Below the pieces are notes generated by a model, which saw nothing but the letters and a program-made list of their open reading frames with translations, did no database searches and was not told the origin of the DNA. Made by a program: the position numbers and the translations under genes. Of a stretch of 64,000 nucleotides of DNA, positions 32,289 to 44,787 are shown in pieces (position 1 is the first letter of the stretch; every line of letters begins with the position of its first letter). The stretch is from Lasiosphaeria ovina (taxonomy: Eukaryota; Ascomycota; Sordariomycetes; Sordariales; Lasiosphaeriaceae), in assembly GCA_033439765.1 (NCBI GenBank), contig JAULSN010000009.1:2232001-2296000 (forward strand). The letters are read 5' to 3'.

Positions 32289-33721
32289 CAGGATGACAGC
32301 CGGGCGGTAGCTGAAGCGCGAGTGCAGTTGGCAGTTTACCACTTGGAAGAGAGATGTGCTGTAAAGAAGACTCGGGAGAGTGGATTGGAAACGGAGACGA
32401 CGGAGATGGCATTGCACTTGCAATTGCAACTTGGTGTATTTATCTTGACTTCAACCTAAGCATTTCATGGCTTGAACTCGCGTCGCCCAGAAAATGACGT
32501 GCCTTAGGAAATGTAGTGTAGCGTCAATATTCCTTGGATGTCGAGCGCCAAGCCGTCGACAGAAACAGAAATGCCATCATCACTTTTGGACGGCGTCAAT
32601 TTGTGGAGAGCAGGGGGTGGTAACGAATGTTACGCCTTCCTATTGTGGAAGTCGTGGTGCCTGTCGTGATAGGGCATTTGGACGGAAATAGTGGGCCAAG
32701 CCCTCGAAGAGACTAGGGGATGCCAGAGACTGTAAATACGAATACTTGTAAATGGCTGGCCCGAGTTAGCGCAGTAAATCATATCCATTGTTGCCATTCG
32801 ATTTATTACCCCTGAATCGCCCGGCCCGAGTCCTCGGAACTCCTTCAAGCAACTTCCGGGCCGGCTGACATCACCAACCAAAGCCCGGAGATATTACCTG
32901 AAGTCAAGTGAACGGGGGGGGGGAGGCTTCCAAGAAAATAAAAATAAAATAGAAAATAGAAAATACGAGAGACAAGCAAGTGCCGAATGCAGTGCAGTCG
33001 TCATCAAAGCCGCCGACCGTTAGGTGGAACCGAGCCTGAATCCGAGTCGAGGGCTGAGCCGGAAGGCGGGAGCTAACAAAATAGGGGCCGGGTTGGCAGG
33101 AGCTAGTAGAAGTCTGAAGGAACGAGTATGTGGATTCCGGCCGACGCTTGTTGAAAGTGGGTTTTGCTGTCAAACACCTCGCTGGTGAATCCAGAGAGAA
33201 CATCGAGACAAACCAATCATACCAACTAATTTCACACCGAGGAAAAAATCGTCTTGGCCCTATGAGCTCGAACTAGACTATTAGGTAAGGACTCAAAGAC
33301 TCTTTTCCCCTGTGGATGACGGGAGTCCACTCATCGAATATATAGAAGCTAAGCATCTTGTGGTGAAAGCTCACGTAGATGGGCTACATCCTATATCCTT
33401 GTAGCCATTCCATTCCGTGCGCCACGCATCTTACAACAAGACCGAAAAACAATCGCAGAACAGACCATATCCTCCTCCTACTAAAACCGACGTTCCGTTG
33501 TACCAACACTGTAGTCGGGAAGAGATCTCATCAGAAAATGGGAGCCCTGAGCCCAAACGGCCGGGGAACATTGCCCAGCTTGCGTAACTCGCACAATCAA
33601 AACTCCAAATAAACACCCCAGTTCTCCGATTTCCGTTCCTGGAATGCTCATCCCTTTGAGATGGCTGGAGATTAAGCCGCACTAAAACTTGAGTGTCAGT
33701 CTCCGCATGGTAAAACGCCAG
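32289..33721. other. Intergenic, no gene seen
   Basis: The upstream side of the four-TM gene and the 3' flank of the zinc-finger gene. It has a short G run near 32913 and A-rich stretches near 32935-32965. No coding region is supported. Confidence 0.55.
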
Positions 33722-35402
33722 TCATATCTCCATCGTTACGCACGCTTTTCTGCCACGCTTCTTTGGAGCCGGGTTATCATCGTTGGCCTCGGCGGCTGCG
33801 GACTTGGCACGGCCGCGCTTTGCCTTGGGAGCCGGCTTCTCAGGCTCCGATTCCTCGGCAGGCGAATCCTCTTTGGCAATGGCTGCAGCAGCCTTCTTGG
33901 CAGCTCCGCGCTTGGCCGGTGCCTTTTTCTCGGCAAGCGATGCATCCACGGCCTCGGCCTTGGGCTTATCCTTAGAAGCAGCCGCGTTCTTAGCCGCACC
34001 CCGCTTCACGGGCGTCTTTTTCTGCGGAACTGGCGGTGCCTCATCCTCAGATTCCTCTTTGGCAGTAACGGCCTTTTTGGCAGCGCCACGTTTGGCCGGC
34101 GCCTTTTTCTTCGGGGCCTCTTGATCGAGCTCATCCTCAGACTCGTCCTTGGGAGCAGCAGCCTTTTTGGTGGCACCACGCTTGGCCTGTGCTTTCTTTT
34201 TGGGCTGCTCTGGCGAGGCCTCGGCCTCAGCCTCGGAGTCGTCCTTGGCAGCGGCAGGTGCCTTCTTCTCACCCTTTGTCGGTTTCTTAGCCAGGGGCTC
34301 ATCGTCCTCCTCATCATCAGCTGCCGCCTTTTTGCGGCCTCGCTTAGCGGCGGGCTTAGTTTTAGCAGGGCTGTCCTCCCCATCCTATGGACATTGTCAA
34401 CACCTCTGGTACACATTCGAAAGAAGAAAAATGGCGTACCTCGTCGTCTTGATCGGCATTCTTGGCCTTTCTGGGAGCGCGGGCACGAATGCCCTTCTGG
34501 CCAAGCTTGTTCAACTCGGGGTCCTGGGTTTGGTCAGCTTCCAGAGTCCGAAAGTATGCTCGCACAGCTTCCAGGGCACTTACGCCATTGAAATCCTCGG
34601 GATCGATGAATCCCTGGGTGAAGACTCGGCGGATCTTCTCCTGGATCTCCGAATGGTCTCTTTTTGTTGTGAGAACCTTGATCAGTTGTGCTAACTCACA
34701 CAGAAGTATCAGGATAGGCAATTAGCAACATACTCGAGCTCGTCGTAGCCATCAATTGCGTCCCAGTCATAATCTCCATCACCCTTGTCAATGGCGATAC
34801 GGACGTTCTCGATCTGACTGCCAGAAACGCAGCCCCTAGACAGCTTAGCACAACTTTCAGGTTGCAGCAAGGACTCCGAGGTCCTTACCAGTGCTTCCAC
34901 ATCCAGCTTCCGGGGTGGTCCTGGACTTCGACCCAGGTACCAAGACGAAGCTCGCCCTTCTTGATCTTGACTTTGTCGTCCTTGCAGACCTTGTCTTTGC
35001 ACCCAGCGCGGTTGTTGGCCGCGATTTCTGTGTGCGGTGTGAAGTTTCACACGTCAGCCATACTGTATCTAAACCAGCGAGAAGCCGATCAAAGGTCGAA
35101 GCCCCATTTGTCGTGAGTGACACCGAATCAGGCCAGGCGCCGTCGAAGACTCCCAGGCAAGTTTTTTTCATTTTTTCCTTCTTGAACAAAAATTGCTCTC
35201 GAAATAACGCCAAAGGCAAAGCTACAAGTTCACTACCCTACGCCTTCCATAGAAGTTCGATATGAAGGGATGAAAGGAAAGGAGATAAAAAGGTCGCCGG
35301 TGAGGTCTCCACAGCAGGGGAATGCAGTAAACAAGAACAGAACAGGATTTCGAGATAAGAAAGAAAGAAAGAAAGAAACATACCAATTCGGTAAGAAGGC
35401 AT
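33722..35402 (-). CDS. PARP-type zinc-finger protein with lysine/alanine-rich repeat tail
   Basis: Six exons (35402-35384, 35027-34889, 34835-34734, 34659-34584, 34523-34440, 34384-33722) encode 360 residues. The first coding exon is only 19 nt (MPSYRI), followed by a 356-bp intron. Residues 1-60 form a PARP-type zinc finger: Cys16 and Cys21, GELRLGTWVEVQDHPGSWMWKHWGC with His52 and Cys55 as remaining ligands. Such fingers recognise DNA nicks and breaks. Residues about 90-125 (EIQEKIRRVFTQGFIDPEDFNGDPELNK) match the helix-rich segment that follows the finger in fungal homologues. The rest is a repeated basic/acidic module (KKAPAKRGAAKKA separated by Glu/Asp/Ser blocks), resembling histone H1 tails and likely DNA-binding. 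No PARP catalytic domain is present. The junction of exons 3 and 4 uses GTATGT and a weaker AAAAAG acceptor and is the least certain part. Confidence 0.87.
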
Positions 35403-36598
35403 CTCTTCACCTACTAGGTGTGTCGACTGACACGAAAAAAGCCAGGGAAGGATGTGAAAGAGAAGTGCGAGGAGGTGACGACGAGAGACCGAAATCTGTT
35501 TTGGTGAGGTCGAGTGCAGAGAGGGAGAGCTGTAACAAAGCAGCAGCAGCGATGGACTTCTGGAAGCCAGAAAATCTTTTTCTAAAAAACAAACTACAAA
35601 GTCTGGCAGGAGTCAAACGAATGGACCGGACGCGCAACGGATGCAGGATGAAGGTGATTTGGCGGTGTCGGAATCTGCTTGCAGAGCAGATGTGTGAGAG
35701 GTGTGTGTGGTTTGTGTTTTTTTCTTGGTTTTCGCGTCGTTGGCGGGAAGGGAGGGGAACAGCAGCGGAACGCGCGCTGGAAGTACGTCAAGCACTGGGG
35801 CCACTTACTGCCGCAACCAACCGTGTGCAGGAAAACCAGAGGGAACGTAGGAGGAAAAAGGAAGAAGATCAAATCTGTGCCTTGAAAAATCTTTAATCTT
35901 TAATCTTTGGGTGCTGCGTTAGTTATAGTTTTGTCTTTGGAAGGTGCGGCCTTGCCTGGTCTGGGGTGGTAAGGTCGCAAGACAGATGGGGTGAGAGTGG
36001 GCGAAAATGAGATGAGGTGTGAAAATGATTGGGGCTTTTTTTTCTGTCGCTGTGTGGTTGCTCAGAAGCCCCCCAAACAGGTCACTTGCACTTGGCTCGC
36101 TCTCGCTTCTCCTGGGAATCGGAGAGCATTCGTCACCTGCGGGATGCAGAGCAAGAGGGAAAAACACCCAATTGTCTCATAACTTTGTCCGATTCCAGAT
36201 TTTCAGATCGTTCCGAATCCTAGATAATTTCCCTGCTTGAAATTGTGTAAGTGCAGGCCACCCAGCCCAGAACCATGCTCCTCCCGCTCGTTGCCAAACG
36301 CTTTAGAAACAAACCACTCCAGGTTCTTAAAGATACCTTGATCATTAGATTTGTTGTTCACCATCTTTGGTTAGGAATAGATAAGTGTACTGGTGAATCC
36401 CAGGCGAGCATTCACATTCGCTGGTAGATAAAAAAAAATGCTTGGTTCTATATATTTGGCATCCGGCCTTTTCGTTATGTCGTCGCTTCAACCCACCTTC
36501 CTCAGCCAAAAAAATCAGCGGATTTATAGCGTCCTCTTTTTGATAGCCCCGGTGAACGTGTTCACAAACTGCACCTATATGCTTCTTGATCTTCCGTC
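35403..36598. other. Intergenic; zinc-finger gene promoter and MEC1 3' flank
   Basis: Bases 35340-35380 (a GAAA microsatellite on the + strand) lie inside the first intron of the neighbouring gene. Beyond 35403 there are only short frames, plus CT-rich leader DNA on the minus strand. No gene is supported. Confidence 0.55.
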
Positions 36599-39500
36599 CT
36601 ACAAAAACGGACACCACCCAATGTACATAGCCGCCAGATTCTTGGGATTGACCGCCTGCTTGATGAGCTCCTCGACCTGTCCCTCGACGCCAAGCGGGAT
36701 GCTCTCGTCTGGCAGCAGGCCTCTAACCTTGCGCTTGATGCTCTCAACGACGCTGGTCGGGTTGAGCTTGACGGCCTCGTGGCCTCGCTTCTTGGTGCGC
36801 TGCAGGTCCAGCGTGGGGTCGTAGATGAACGCCTCGAGGATAGTCACGAGCGTCTCCTCCTGCTGGCGGAGGATATGCAGCGTAAGCTCGCTGCAGTGGC
36901 GGAACGGCCCCTCGTACCGGTAGATGCCCATGGCAGCCTCCATGTTGTGCGTCAGCCGGAAGGGCACGCGCTCCGGCTGCGCAAACGTCAGCCCCTTGTC
37001 GAAGAGACAGTTGAAGTCGACGTGGAAGATGCCGCCGTTGCCCTCTTCCAGCAGCACGTTCTCGCCGTGCCGGTCGCCCAGCCCGAGAATCGTGCCCACC
37101 ATGGACATGACGGCACACGAGCGCGTGTATTTGAGACGCGCCGAGAACCAGGTCGACGGACTAGGAAACTGCGAGATGAACCAGTCGGGGAGCACAGGTG
37201 GGAACATGCCCAACACCTTTTCTGTAAACAGGCCCACGCTGGCGTCTGACATGCTCGCTTCTTTCATCAACTGTGCAATTTGGCCGTAGTTAGGGACCAC
37301 GTTGCGTGTCTTGTAGATGCCGAGCAGAATATCTCGTATCGTCTTCAAGCCATCGACCCACTCGATGATGCCGCACTCTTCATTAAGCGGCGTGACGGCA
37401 TAGGTCTTGATGTAAAGCTGCCGCCTGCTGGACTCGGCGTCCCGTTTGAGGGAGCGGTTGATCTGCCCGTTGAACTCCATTAGACGCTGGTCCGTTCTGA
37501 GATCATCCTTGGGTTTGAGCAAGAGGTTGTAAGAGTTCCCATCTGATCCTCGCGCCGTAAGCCTGCGAGGTTTTGCTAGCGAGCCGAGGACCAGAACCGA
37601 ATCGAGGAAGCAGTCAATAGTAATAACGTCTCTAGAGAACGCCTTATGTTTCTTGAAGTTGTCTGTCAAAGTTGGCAACGTCGCTGTGAGGCAAGCCTCG
37701 ATTGGCACCACCAGAGGGCATGGTGTGCATTTGTGGTTGAAGTTTAGGTCCCTGGTAATGCTCGCCGTGGTTGTTCTGTTGCTTTGGAAGTCGCCATTGT
37801 TGCAGGCCAGCAAAAGCTGCTCCGCTAGCTTTTCGCCCATCCTCAACAATTGCTTCATATCGTAGCCCGCGCCTTCAACCTTTTTGCCTAACCCACGCAG
37901 ACCCTGAAGAATCTGAAGGCCCCTGGTTCGCCGCTCCGAAGACTGTCTTGTTGTCATAAAAGAGAACAGACTCCACAAAGCTTGGCGAGGGTAGGCTTCA
38001 ACGACCCTAAGAATCATCTGCTCCAAGATCTTGAACACCTCCAGGTTTGGATGCGCTATTCTTGCCACGATCTGGGGAAGGGCCGTATAGAAAATGAAAG
38101 CTGGCATTCGAGCTAGGTTCTTTGAAAGGTTTTTGTAGACTTCCATAAGTATGGTCTTTCTGCGCGCATGCAGCTCCCGGGAGAGGGATACCTTTCCGTC
38201 GGGCGGTTTATCGACCTGGGCCCCGAGTTCGAGCCATAGTGTGAGGATGCGCGGCAGAGTCTGGTACAAGTACTTCGTGCCAAAGTTGAGAGAACGGAGA
38301 TAGTTCTCTATTACCAGCTTAGCCGTCTCTCCAGTGAGATATTCGTCAGTCTGGTCATCGGGTTTGAGTGTTTTCTCGGACTCTAGGACTTTCTTGTAGT
38401 GACGGCCAAGGTAGTAATGCCCCTTCTCCCACTGGGAATGGGTTTTTGCTGCATCCTGATACTTTGATCGCAGGGCACTAGCATGTGTCTGGCCTGTTGA
38501 GTCAAGCCATTTTGCGAGGAGAAGGTAGGCTCGCGCTGTCAGCAGATTGCGCTGTGTGTCGGCATTTTTGCTCGAAGTTGGGACCAAACTCCCTATATTT
38601 TCGGCTATAAAGGAGTTAGTGGTGATAGCGAGTTGCAACACTTGAATAGCCTTTCTGTGATGGCCGTCTTTATACAGCAATCTGGCGTTTTCTATGATGG
38701 CAGAGCCGTCACCAAGCTGCTGAGCATGTAATACTGCGTTGAATGACTGGTGCATTGATCCGGCTTTTCTTGCCAGACGAGCGCTTGCAAGCCACAAGGA
38801 TGAAATATCCTCGTCGGTATAGTTAGGCCTTCAGTATTATCAGTCGAGCTCTTTCATAATCGGGGGTTATCACGTACCGCATCAAGTCCATAGCTGCCCT
38901 GTTGACGCCAAGCACATATTGCTTGTCGCTGACATAGGCACCGAGAACTCCTAGTCGACGGTTGAGTGCTTGGAGAACGTTCACTGGCTCACGTCCATAG
39001 ACATACTCGCTGCCAATCAACTCCAGGTCGCTCAAGACATGGCACTTGAGCATCGCGTCGTGGCAGGCTCGCAGTGAAGATGTCGTAGAATAGGTCATCG
39101 AGCCGCCGACCTTGTCCCGCATCATCTTGATGTGATGCTTGAACTTCTCACCATCCCTTTCCTTCAGAGCTAGTAAAGCTTGGCCGACCCCGAGGTTGAA
39201 GTCCTCCGAGACATCCCCCGAGCTATAAAGGCGGAGATACTTCTCTAATGTTTGCCATCTACCTGTTGCCCATGAGGCCTCGACAGCAAAGGGGGTTATT
39301 TTGCCGACAGTGTTCGCGGTCCTCTTCATACCCTCGACGTAATTAAGGAGGACGTCGTGCTGCCCAGACTCTTTGAGACAAGTCAGGAGATCCAATTGAA
39401 TGTCGACGTTCTCGGGGGACTCAGCAAGCCGTATTTCGTACCAAGTCTGTGCTGCGGTCCAGCGGCCAGCTTTGCGGTGGTTAAGGGCTTGTTGATTAAG

Positions 39501-42500
39501 GTCTACGCGCTGTAGCTGGGTAGATACTCCGTCGAGCCCATCAGGATCATCAATCTGCGTGTAGATATCCAGCAGAGATTGGACAAGCCGATCTTTTTCG
39601 GCTGTATCATCTCCCGCCTTTGCCCGAAGATGCGGCTCGAGAAAGAAGAGCGCCCGCGCATATTCTTTACAGTCAACTGCTCGTCGCGAGATCAACTCCT
39701 GATCAAGAGATGCAAGAGACTCTTTGAGCCAGGTCAACTTTCGTAAGTCGTCTGGTTTAAGGTTTGGCTGTGCTTGTTTAATCTGTTTCCATCTCATAGC
39801 GTAATCGATAATGCGGAAGACAGCCTGTAAAGAGTTATTAGTGGCTTTATTGAGAGAAACGACGAAAAAGGGGGCGCCTAATTACCTCGTAAAGGAGCTT
39901 CAGCTCTTCCTTTTCGATATAAGATGCAGTGTCAGGCACCTGGTATTGCAAGATAGAGGCTAGTTCCCCCGTGACCTTTTTTCTGAAATCCGACGAGTTC
40001 TCTTGCCCAACAACGACGTGCAGCGCTACATATGGCAGCAAAAATTCGGCTACCGAGAGATCTTGAACTTTGATCAGTCGTTGAAGAGGCTCAAAGATAA
40101 TTTGGCTAAAGAAGTTCTGGCCATTGCGGAGAAGATCGAGGACAAAAGGTCGTAGCCAGTTCGCATAAGTCCTCCCAGGACGGAAGATCGGATACTCAGC
40201 AGGCTGCTGGACCATGGGCTGGACACAGAACTTTGACGCCAGAAACGGTGTCAGGACTTCCCGGGCGTTGTCAGACAAGGCAAGCCACTTTCTGTAGACG
40301 GACTCGCTCTCGCCTTGGCCTAGCATTTCACATGCTGCCTTGAAGTCTGTTTTATCCAAGAGATCTTGCATTGCAAAGGAAAGGAAGCCCTGGAACTTTG
40401 TGTCGGTGGTTGACAAGAAAGCCTTGACCAGCACGTTTTCAAGTACGAACGCAACAAAGTCCGTGGTTTCACCAGCGTCACCAAAGTTGTGGACGACAAC
40501 AAACTTCTTGTCTTCTCGTGTGGTTTCGAGGCGGTTCGAGTCGAGACAGCCGATGAGTCCGACAGATTCGGCGCAGAGTCGGACGATGTCGGGTTCCCAG
40601 CCATTGTACTTGGACGAGCAGTCGAGCAAGGAGCGCATCAGGGTTGTGACGACCGAGTCTGGCTGCTCGCTGAGAGCCGAGGTCTGAAGGTAGTTTTGGT
40701 GCTCTGCTAGAGAATGAAGCAACTCGACCAAGGCCTGCTTTACAACTCCCGAGTTTTCGTGATTCAGCCGTTCAGAAAAGATTCCGAATGCCTCTCTGTC
40801 GTCTAAGCGCTGGCGTAATGCATCAATTCTTACGGCCAGGCCTTTGAGCATCGGTATATTGCTCAGTGAGGGTAGCTTATTAGAGTACTCTACCAAAACC
40901 TGTTGGTGCTTTTCGAGAAGAGTTTTGATCAATTCTGAAGCCTTCTCCATCGTTTCGTCGTTGAACGAGCTCCAGTACTTGTCGATTATGAAGAAAGTCG
41001 TCTCAATCAGAGCCTCGATATCCGCCTCTTCCATGTGAGTGAGCATGGCCACCCAGCAAGAAAAGGCAGCAGTTCGAAGCTCGTCAGAAGCTAGTGCAGA
41101 TATCAAACACGCAGAAATCTATCAAGTATTGTTTTAGTTAACGATTCGGAGCAGACTCAAGTTCAAATTCACTGTCACATACCTGTGGGCGAGCAATGCA
41201 GACATAAGAGTTGCAGACCCTGACCATCTCCTCCATTGCACCGAGGCACTGCTTCCGTTCTCGAACAGGGGGGTGCGATCCCAGAGTATCGGCGATAGTC
41301 TCGCTCAGTCTTGCTGTCAGGCCGAGTGCGTGAGGTTGCAGATATCGCCCGATTTTGTGCGACTTTTTTACTTTCTTGTCCGCATTGTCCGCTAACAGAA
41401 GAGTTGCCATCGTCATCAGGGCATTCCGTACCTGTGTCGAATTAGCCTTTGACACATTCAAGCTGCTGTGTGGAACTAATCCAACCTGGGCTTTCCGGGC
41501 TTCGTTTGCATCACCGCCGGCTTTGAAGAGCTCTAGAGCTATTGAGATGGGATCTGTTCGTAGCAACTCGACGAGCTCAAAGCGGTCAAAATGAGATGAG
41601 ATTTGCCTCAGTAACGACATTGAATGCTCTGCAATGTTCGGCGCATCCTGGATCAAAAGAAGAGCCAGAATAGAAGGCAAATTTATGTTGTCCAAGCAGG
41701 GTTGCCAACTTTCCTCTTCCCCTCGAGCCTCGGCAATTTTCTGGATAACATCCCGCTTTTTCGTTAGGACCAGCCAGGGAAGAGCATGCGTCTGTAGATG
41801 ACGGAGAAGATCCGGAACGCCAGTCTGCAGTAGCTCGGCAACCATCCGGGTCGTCTGTGGCTTCGATACCATATCCTTAGCAACCGAAAAGGCCAAGCTA
41901 GCCCAGAATGGCTGGAAGAGTCGTCGGACGTTTACTCTGCGGGAACTGGCAAGATTCAAGATCTCGCTAAACGCAAAGGCAGACACTATCATGTTGCGGT
42001 GTCCAAGGTACTGAACAAGCTTGATGAGAACCAAGTTGAGTTCGTCGTCCGAAACAACCCTGCCCACCTGGCCCCATGCCATGATGCATGTCTCGTGCAG
42101 CTCAGCGGCGTCCTTATCAGAGAGCGATTTGAGAATGCTCAGCGCATTCGCCTGATTTCGCTTGATAGTCGCTCTGTCTGATCTCAAGTAAACGTCCCGT
42201 TCAACGATGAAAACAGCGAGGGCCCTCCCAGCAGCAATACGAAGTTCTCGGATGGAGCTGTTCAGTGACTGCAGACACCACTGTCCCGGTCCAGACTTTT
42301 CGAGGTCCCAGAGACTTTTGTCCTCAGAGTGCCGTATTACGCGCCTTAGTGCAATCATGGCATACACACGAGGGCGTCTCGATTCCAAAAGGGCTGGCAG
42401 TCGAATGATTCTGCTAAATACAGCAGATGAAAACCGCTTCGCAGATTTATCCGGATTGTTACACAAGTTGTCCGCCGATGTACCGCAGAATGAACATTGG

Positions 42501-44337
42501 AAACGAGGCGAAAGTCCGTTCTCGGTCTTCTTGACCTCCAAGGTGCCATCAGCGCCACATGAGATGCGGGTGGAGAGCTCAATTGCCTGACATTGGTCGT
42601 CTTCGTCCATAACAGGAAACGCGTCGCTGTCCACAAGTCAGTGTGCTACTCAAAACTCATCTCGGGGAACAAACATTAAGAGGTTCTCCAGGCTATCCAG
42701 TCTGGTAGTCGGATGAGCATAGACTAAACGACATAGCTGTTCCACAACCCTGCGTAGCGGTGACGACTGAGGAGCGAGTTTCCTTCGCTTGGCGGCGGGT
42801 TGCCGGGCATCCCGGTTGTTCGGCTCGAGCCTCAACTTCTTGACTTGCTCGCAGAGCAGTCCGTCTTGAAATCTGTCCGATCTCACATCTTCGTTGAATG
42901 CGCCAGAATTGGGGCTGGCTGTTGCTTGCTTGAGCAACTCAACGCATCGCTATTTGTTATTCTTGTTAGCACGCGATGTTGACCACGCAAGAGTTACCAC
43001 AACCTACCCAGACGTCTGTGTCAGCACCAATGAGCGGGTTTTCTGACACGAGGCTTTGCGAGAGCGTGACTAGTTGAGACGCAATCATTCTCGAGGTTGG
43101 GTTATGAGCGATTGCCCCCTTTGCTAGCTGAACTAAAGCAAGGCAGACCACACGCCTCAGCTCCAGTCCATGCTCGTCTTCTGCGAGTAGGCGGGCCGGT
43201 TTCTCAAAGACATCCCCGCAAACGACCGCAAGGGTGATGTTTGCCTTTTGAGACAGCACAGATCTCACACCATCCGAGTTACTATACGCTGCTGCTAAAT
43301 CTACGGCCCCCTGAAGAATTGGCGCCAGGCCAATTTCTGCGGGCATCGGCCACGCGACTTGCATGGGGATCAAGAGCGGGAACGAGTCCAGAAGCCCAAA
43401 TAGATTTTGCTCGAGGAGAAAGGAGGTCGAGGTTTCAATCTTGGTAGATGTAGTATTTTTCATTATGCTCAGGAGACCCGAAGCATGGCGTATAGCATGT
43501 TCCGCACGCCCGATGGTGTATGAACACTTTTGAGGAACGACATCGGAGAAGGATTGGAGTAGTGACTGGGGCGGTAGTTCAATCGCAGGATGAAACTCTG
43601 CCTGCGGAGAGTGCGCGACGGTTCTGAGGCGGGCGAGGATAGCTAGAGAAACGCAAATGTCAACAACCCAGAACGACAAGGGCCAAGGTGCTCGACGCAA
43701 CATGATTCCAGGTAGGCTTACCGCCCAGATTGGTTTGAAAATACTGCATAAAGGACGGTCCCAGGTCCCAAATATAGCCATGCTGGCTCGTGAGCTGCAG
43801 TATATATTGGCAGAGTTCCTCGATGGGGCCAGACAGGTCGAGACACTGGCTGTGGCCCAGCATCTTGAGGACCTTGGGCAGGATCCACAGCCACAAGGGT
43901 TCGCAGCCGCGAAACATGAAGGCGCCATCGCCGGGGGTGTAACGGAGAACAGTGGGCGTCTCCTTGAAGGTGACGTTGAGGAAGTGGATGGCCTTGAGGG
44001 CGGCGGTGCGGAGTTCGGGCAGGTCGGCGTCGGCGTCGTCCCACTTAAGGCGTTCGAGCACGATTCCGCCGCAGACATAGATGAGCAAGTGATTGTGCTC
44101 GACGCGCTCCTCGGGCGTCTTGACGAGGTCCGGGTTGTTTTTGACTTTTTCTATAACGCCGAACAGGCGCTTTAATTCGCTGTTCTCGTCGGGGCCCGAC
44201 CGGGAGCGGGCAGAGGTTGAGATGTTCTCGACGAGCTGCGCAGCGAGTGTCGACGGAGGCGGCCCTCCAAGACCACCACCGTCTCCAAATCCATGCTGGC
44301 CGGGCTTGAATGCTTTGCCGTACGATTCAGGCGCCAT
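36599..44337 (-). CDS. MEC1: Checkpoint PI3K-like protein kinase Mec1/ATR (UvsB, MUS-9)
   Basis: Seven exons (44337-43722, 43642-43008, 42949-42675, 42626-41183, 41118-39886, 39824-38878, 38828-36599) stay in phase and encode 2459 residues, in the usual size range for fungal ATR kinases. The N-terminal two thirds is helical HEAT-repeat material. A FAT domain covers roughly 1380-2000 (WLASARLARKAGSMHQSFNAV, RKAIQVLQLAI). The kinase domain has GDRHGENVLLEEG (catalytic Asp2302) and the metal-binding VDFNCLFDKG (Asp2321). The last 33 residues (GVEGQVEELIKQAVNPKNLAAMYIGWCPFL) are the FATC domain. With its Ddc2/ATRIP-type partner it senses RPA-coated single-stranded DNA and starts the S-phase and G2 checkpoint in the nucleus. 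The start MAPESYGK is chosen; an in-frame extension upstream looks non-coding. The intron at 38829-38877 is only 49 bp and uses an ACTGAAG acceptor. Confidence 0.96.
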
Positions 44338-44787
44338 TTCGTCGTCAACATTGTCGGCGCGCCTCAATTGACGACAAGAAGTCGACGGCTTGCTAAATCG
44401 GCCAAGATTGGGAGACGCGATCGGGCGCGGGGTATTACGATAAAATAACCGCGTGCGCACGTGACTTTAATGGCCCCTTTAGCCCTCCAGTATGTGCAAC
44501 CCCTACTCATTATTTGCTGTTCTTGCTGAACATTACTCATTACTCTTTATTTTTATTTTATACTTCCGGGGGTCTTTCATCCCAACACCCGATAATCCTA
44601 ACTTGGAAGCGTGTGCCATTTGGTGTCTTCATCTACACTAGAAAGAGCTGCGGCTTCAGAAAATAAAACCAACCCACCTCAAAAACGGCGGCATATACTA
44701 GACGGACTATCAAAACACAAAAGAGCGGCGCAGAAAGTAGCTATGCATCGCTTTCATATAAACAAAAAAGAGTCGCCCTCCATCAAA
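44338..44787. promoter_or_regulatory. Compact MEC1 promoter / SRP101 3' flank
   Basis: Only 450 bp separate the SRP101 stop from the MEC1 start on the same strand, so termination of one and initiation of the other share this space. The central part (44510-44580) is AT-rich. No gene is seen here. Confidence 0.45.
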
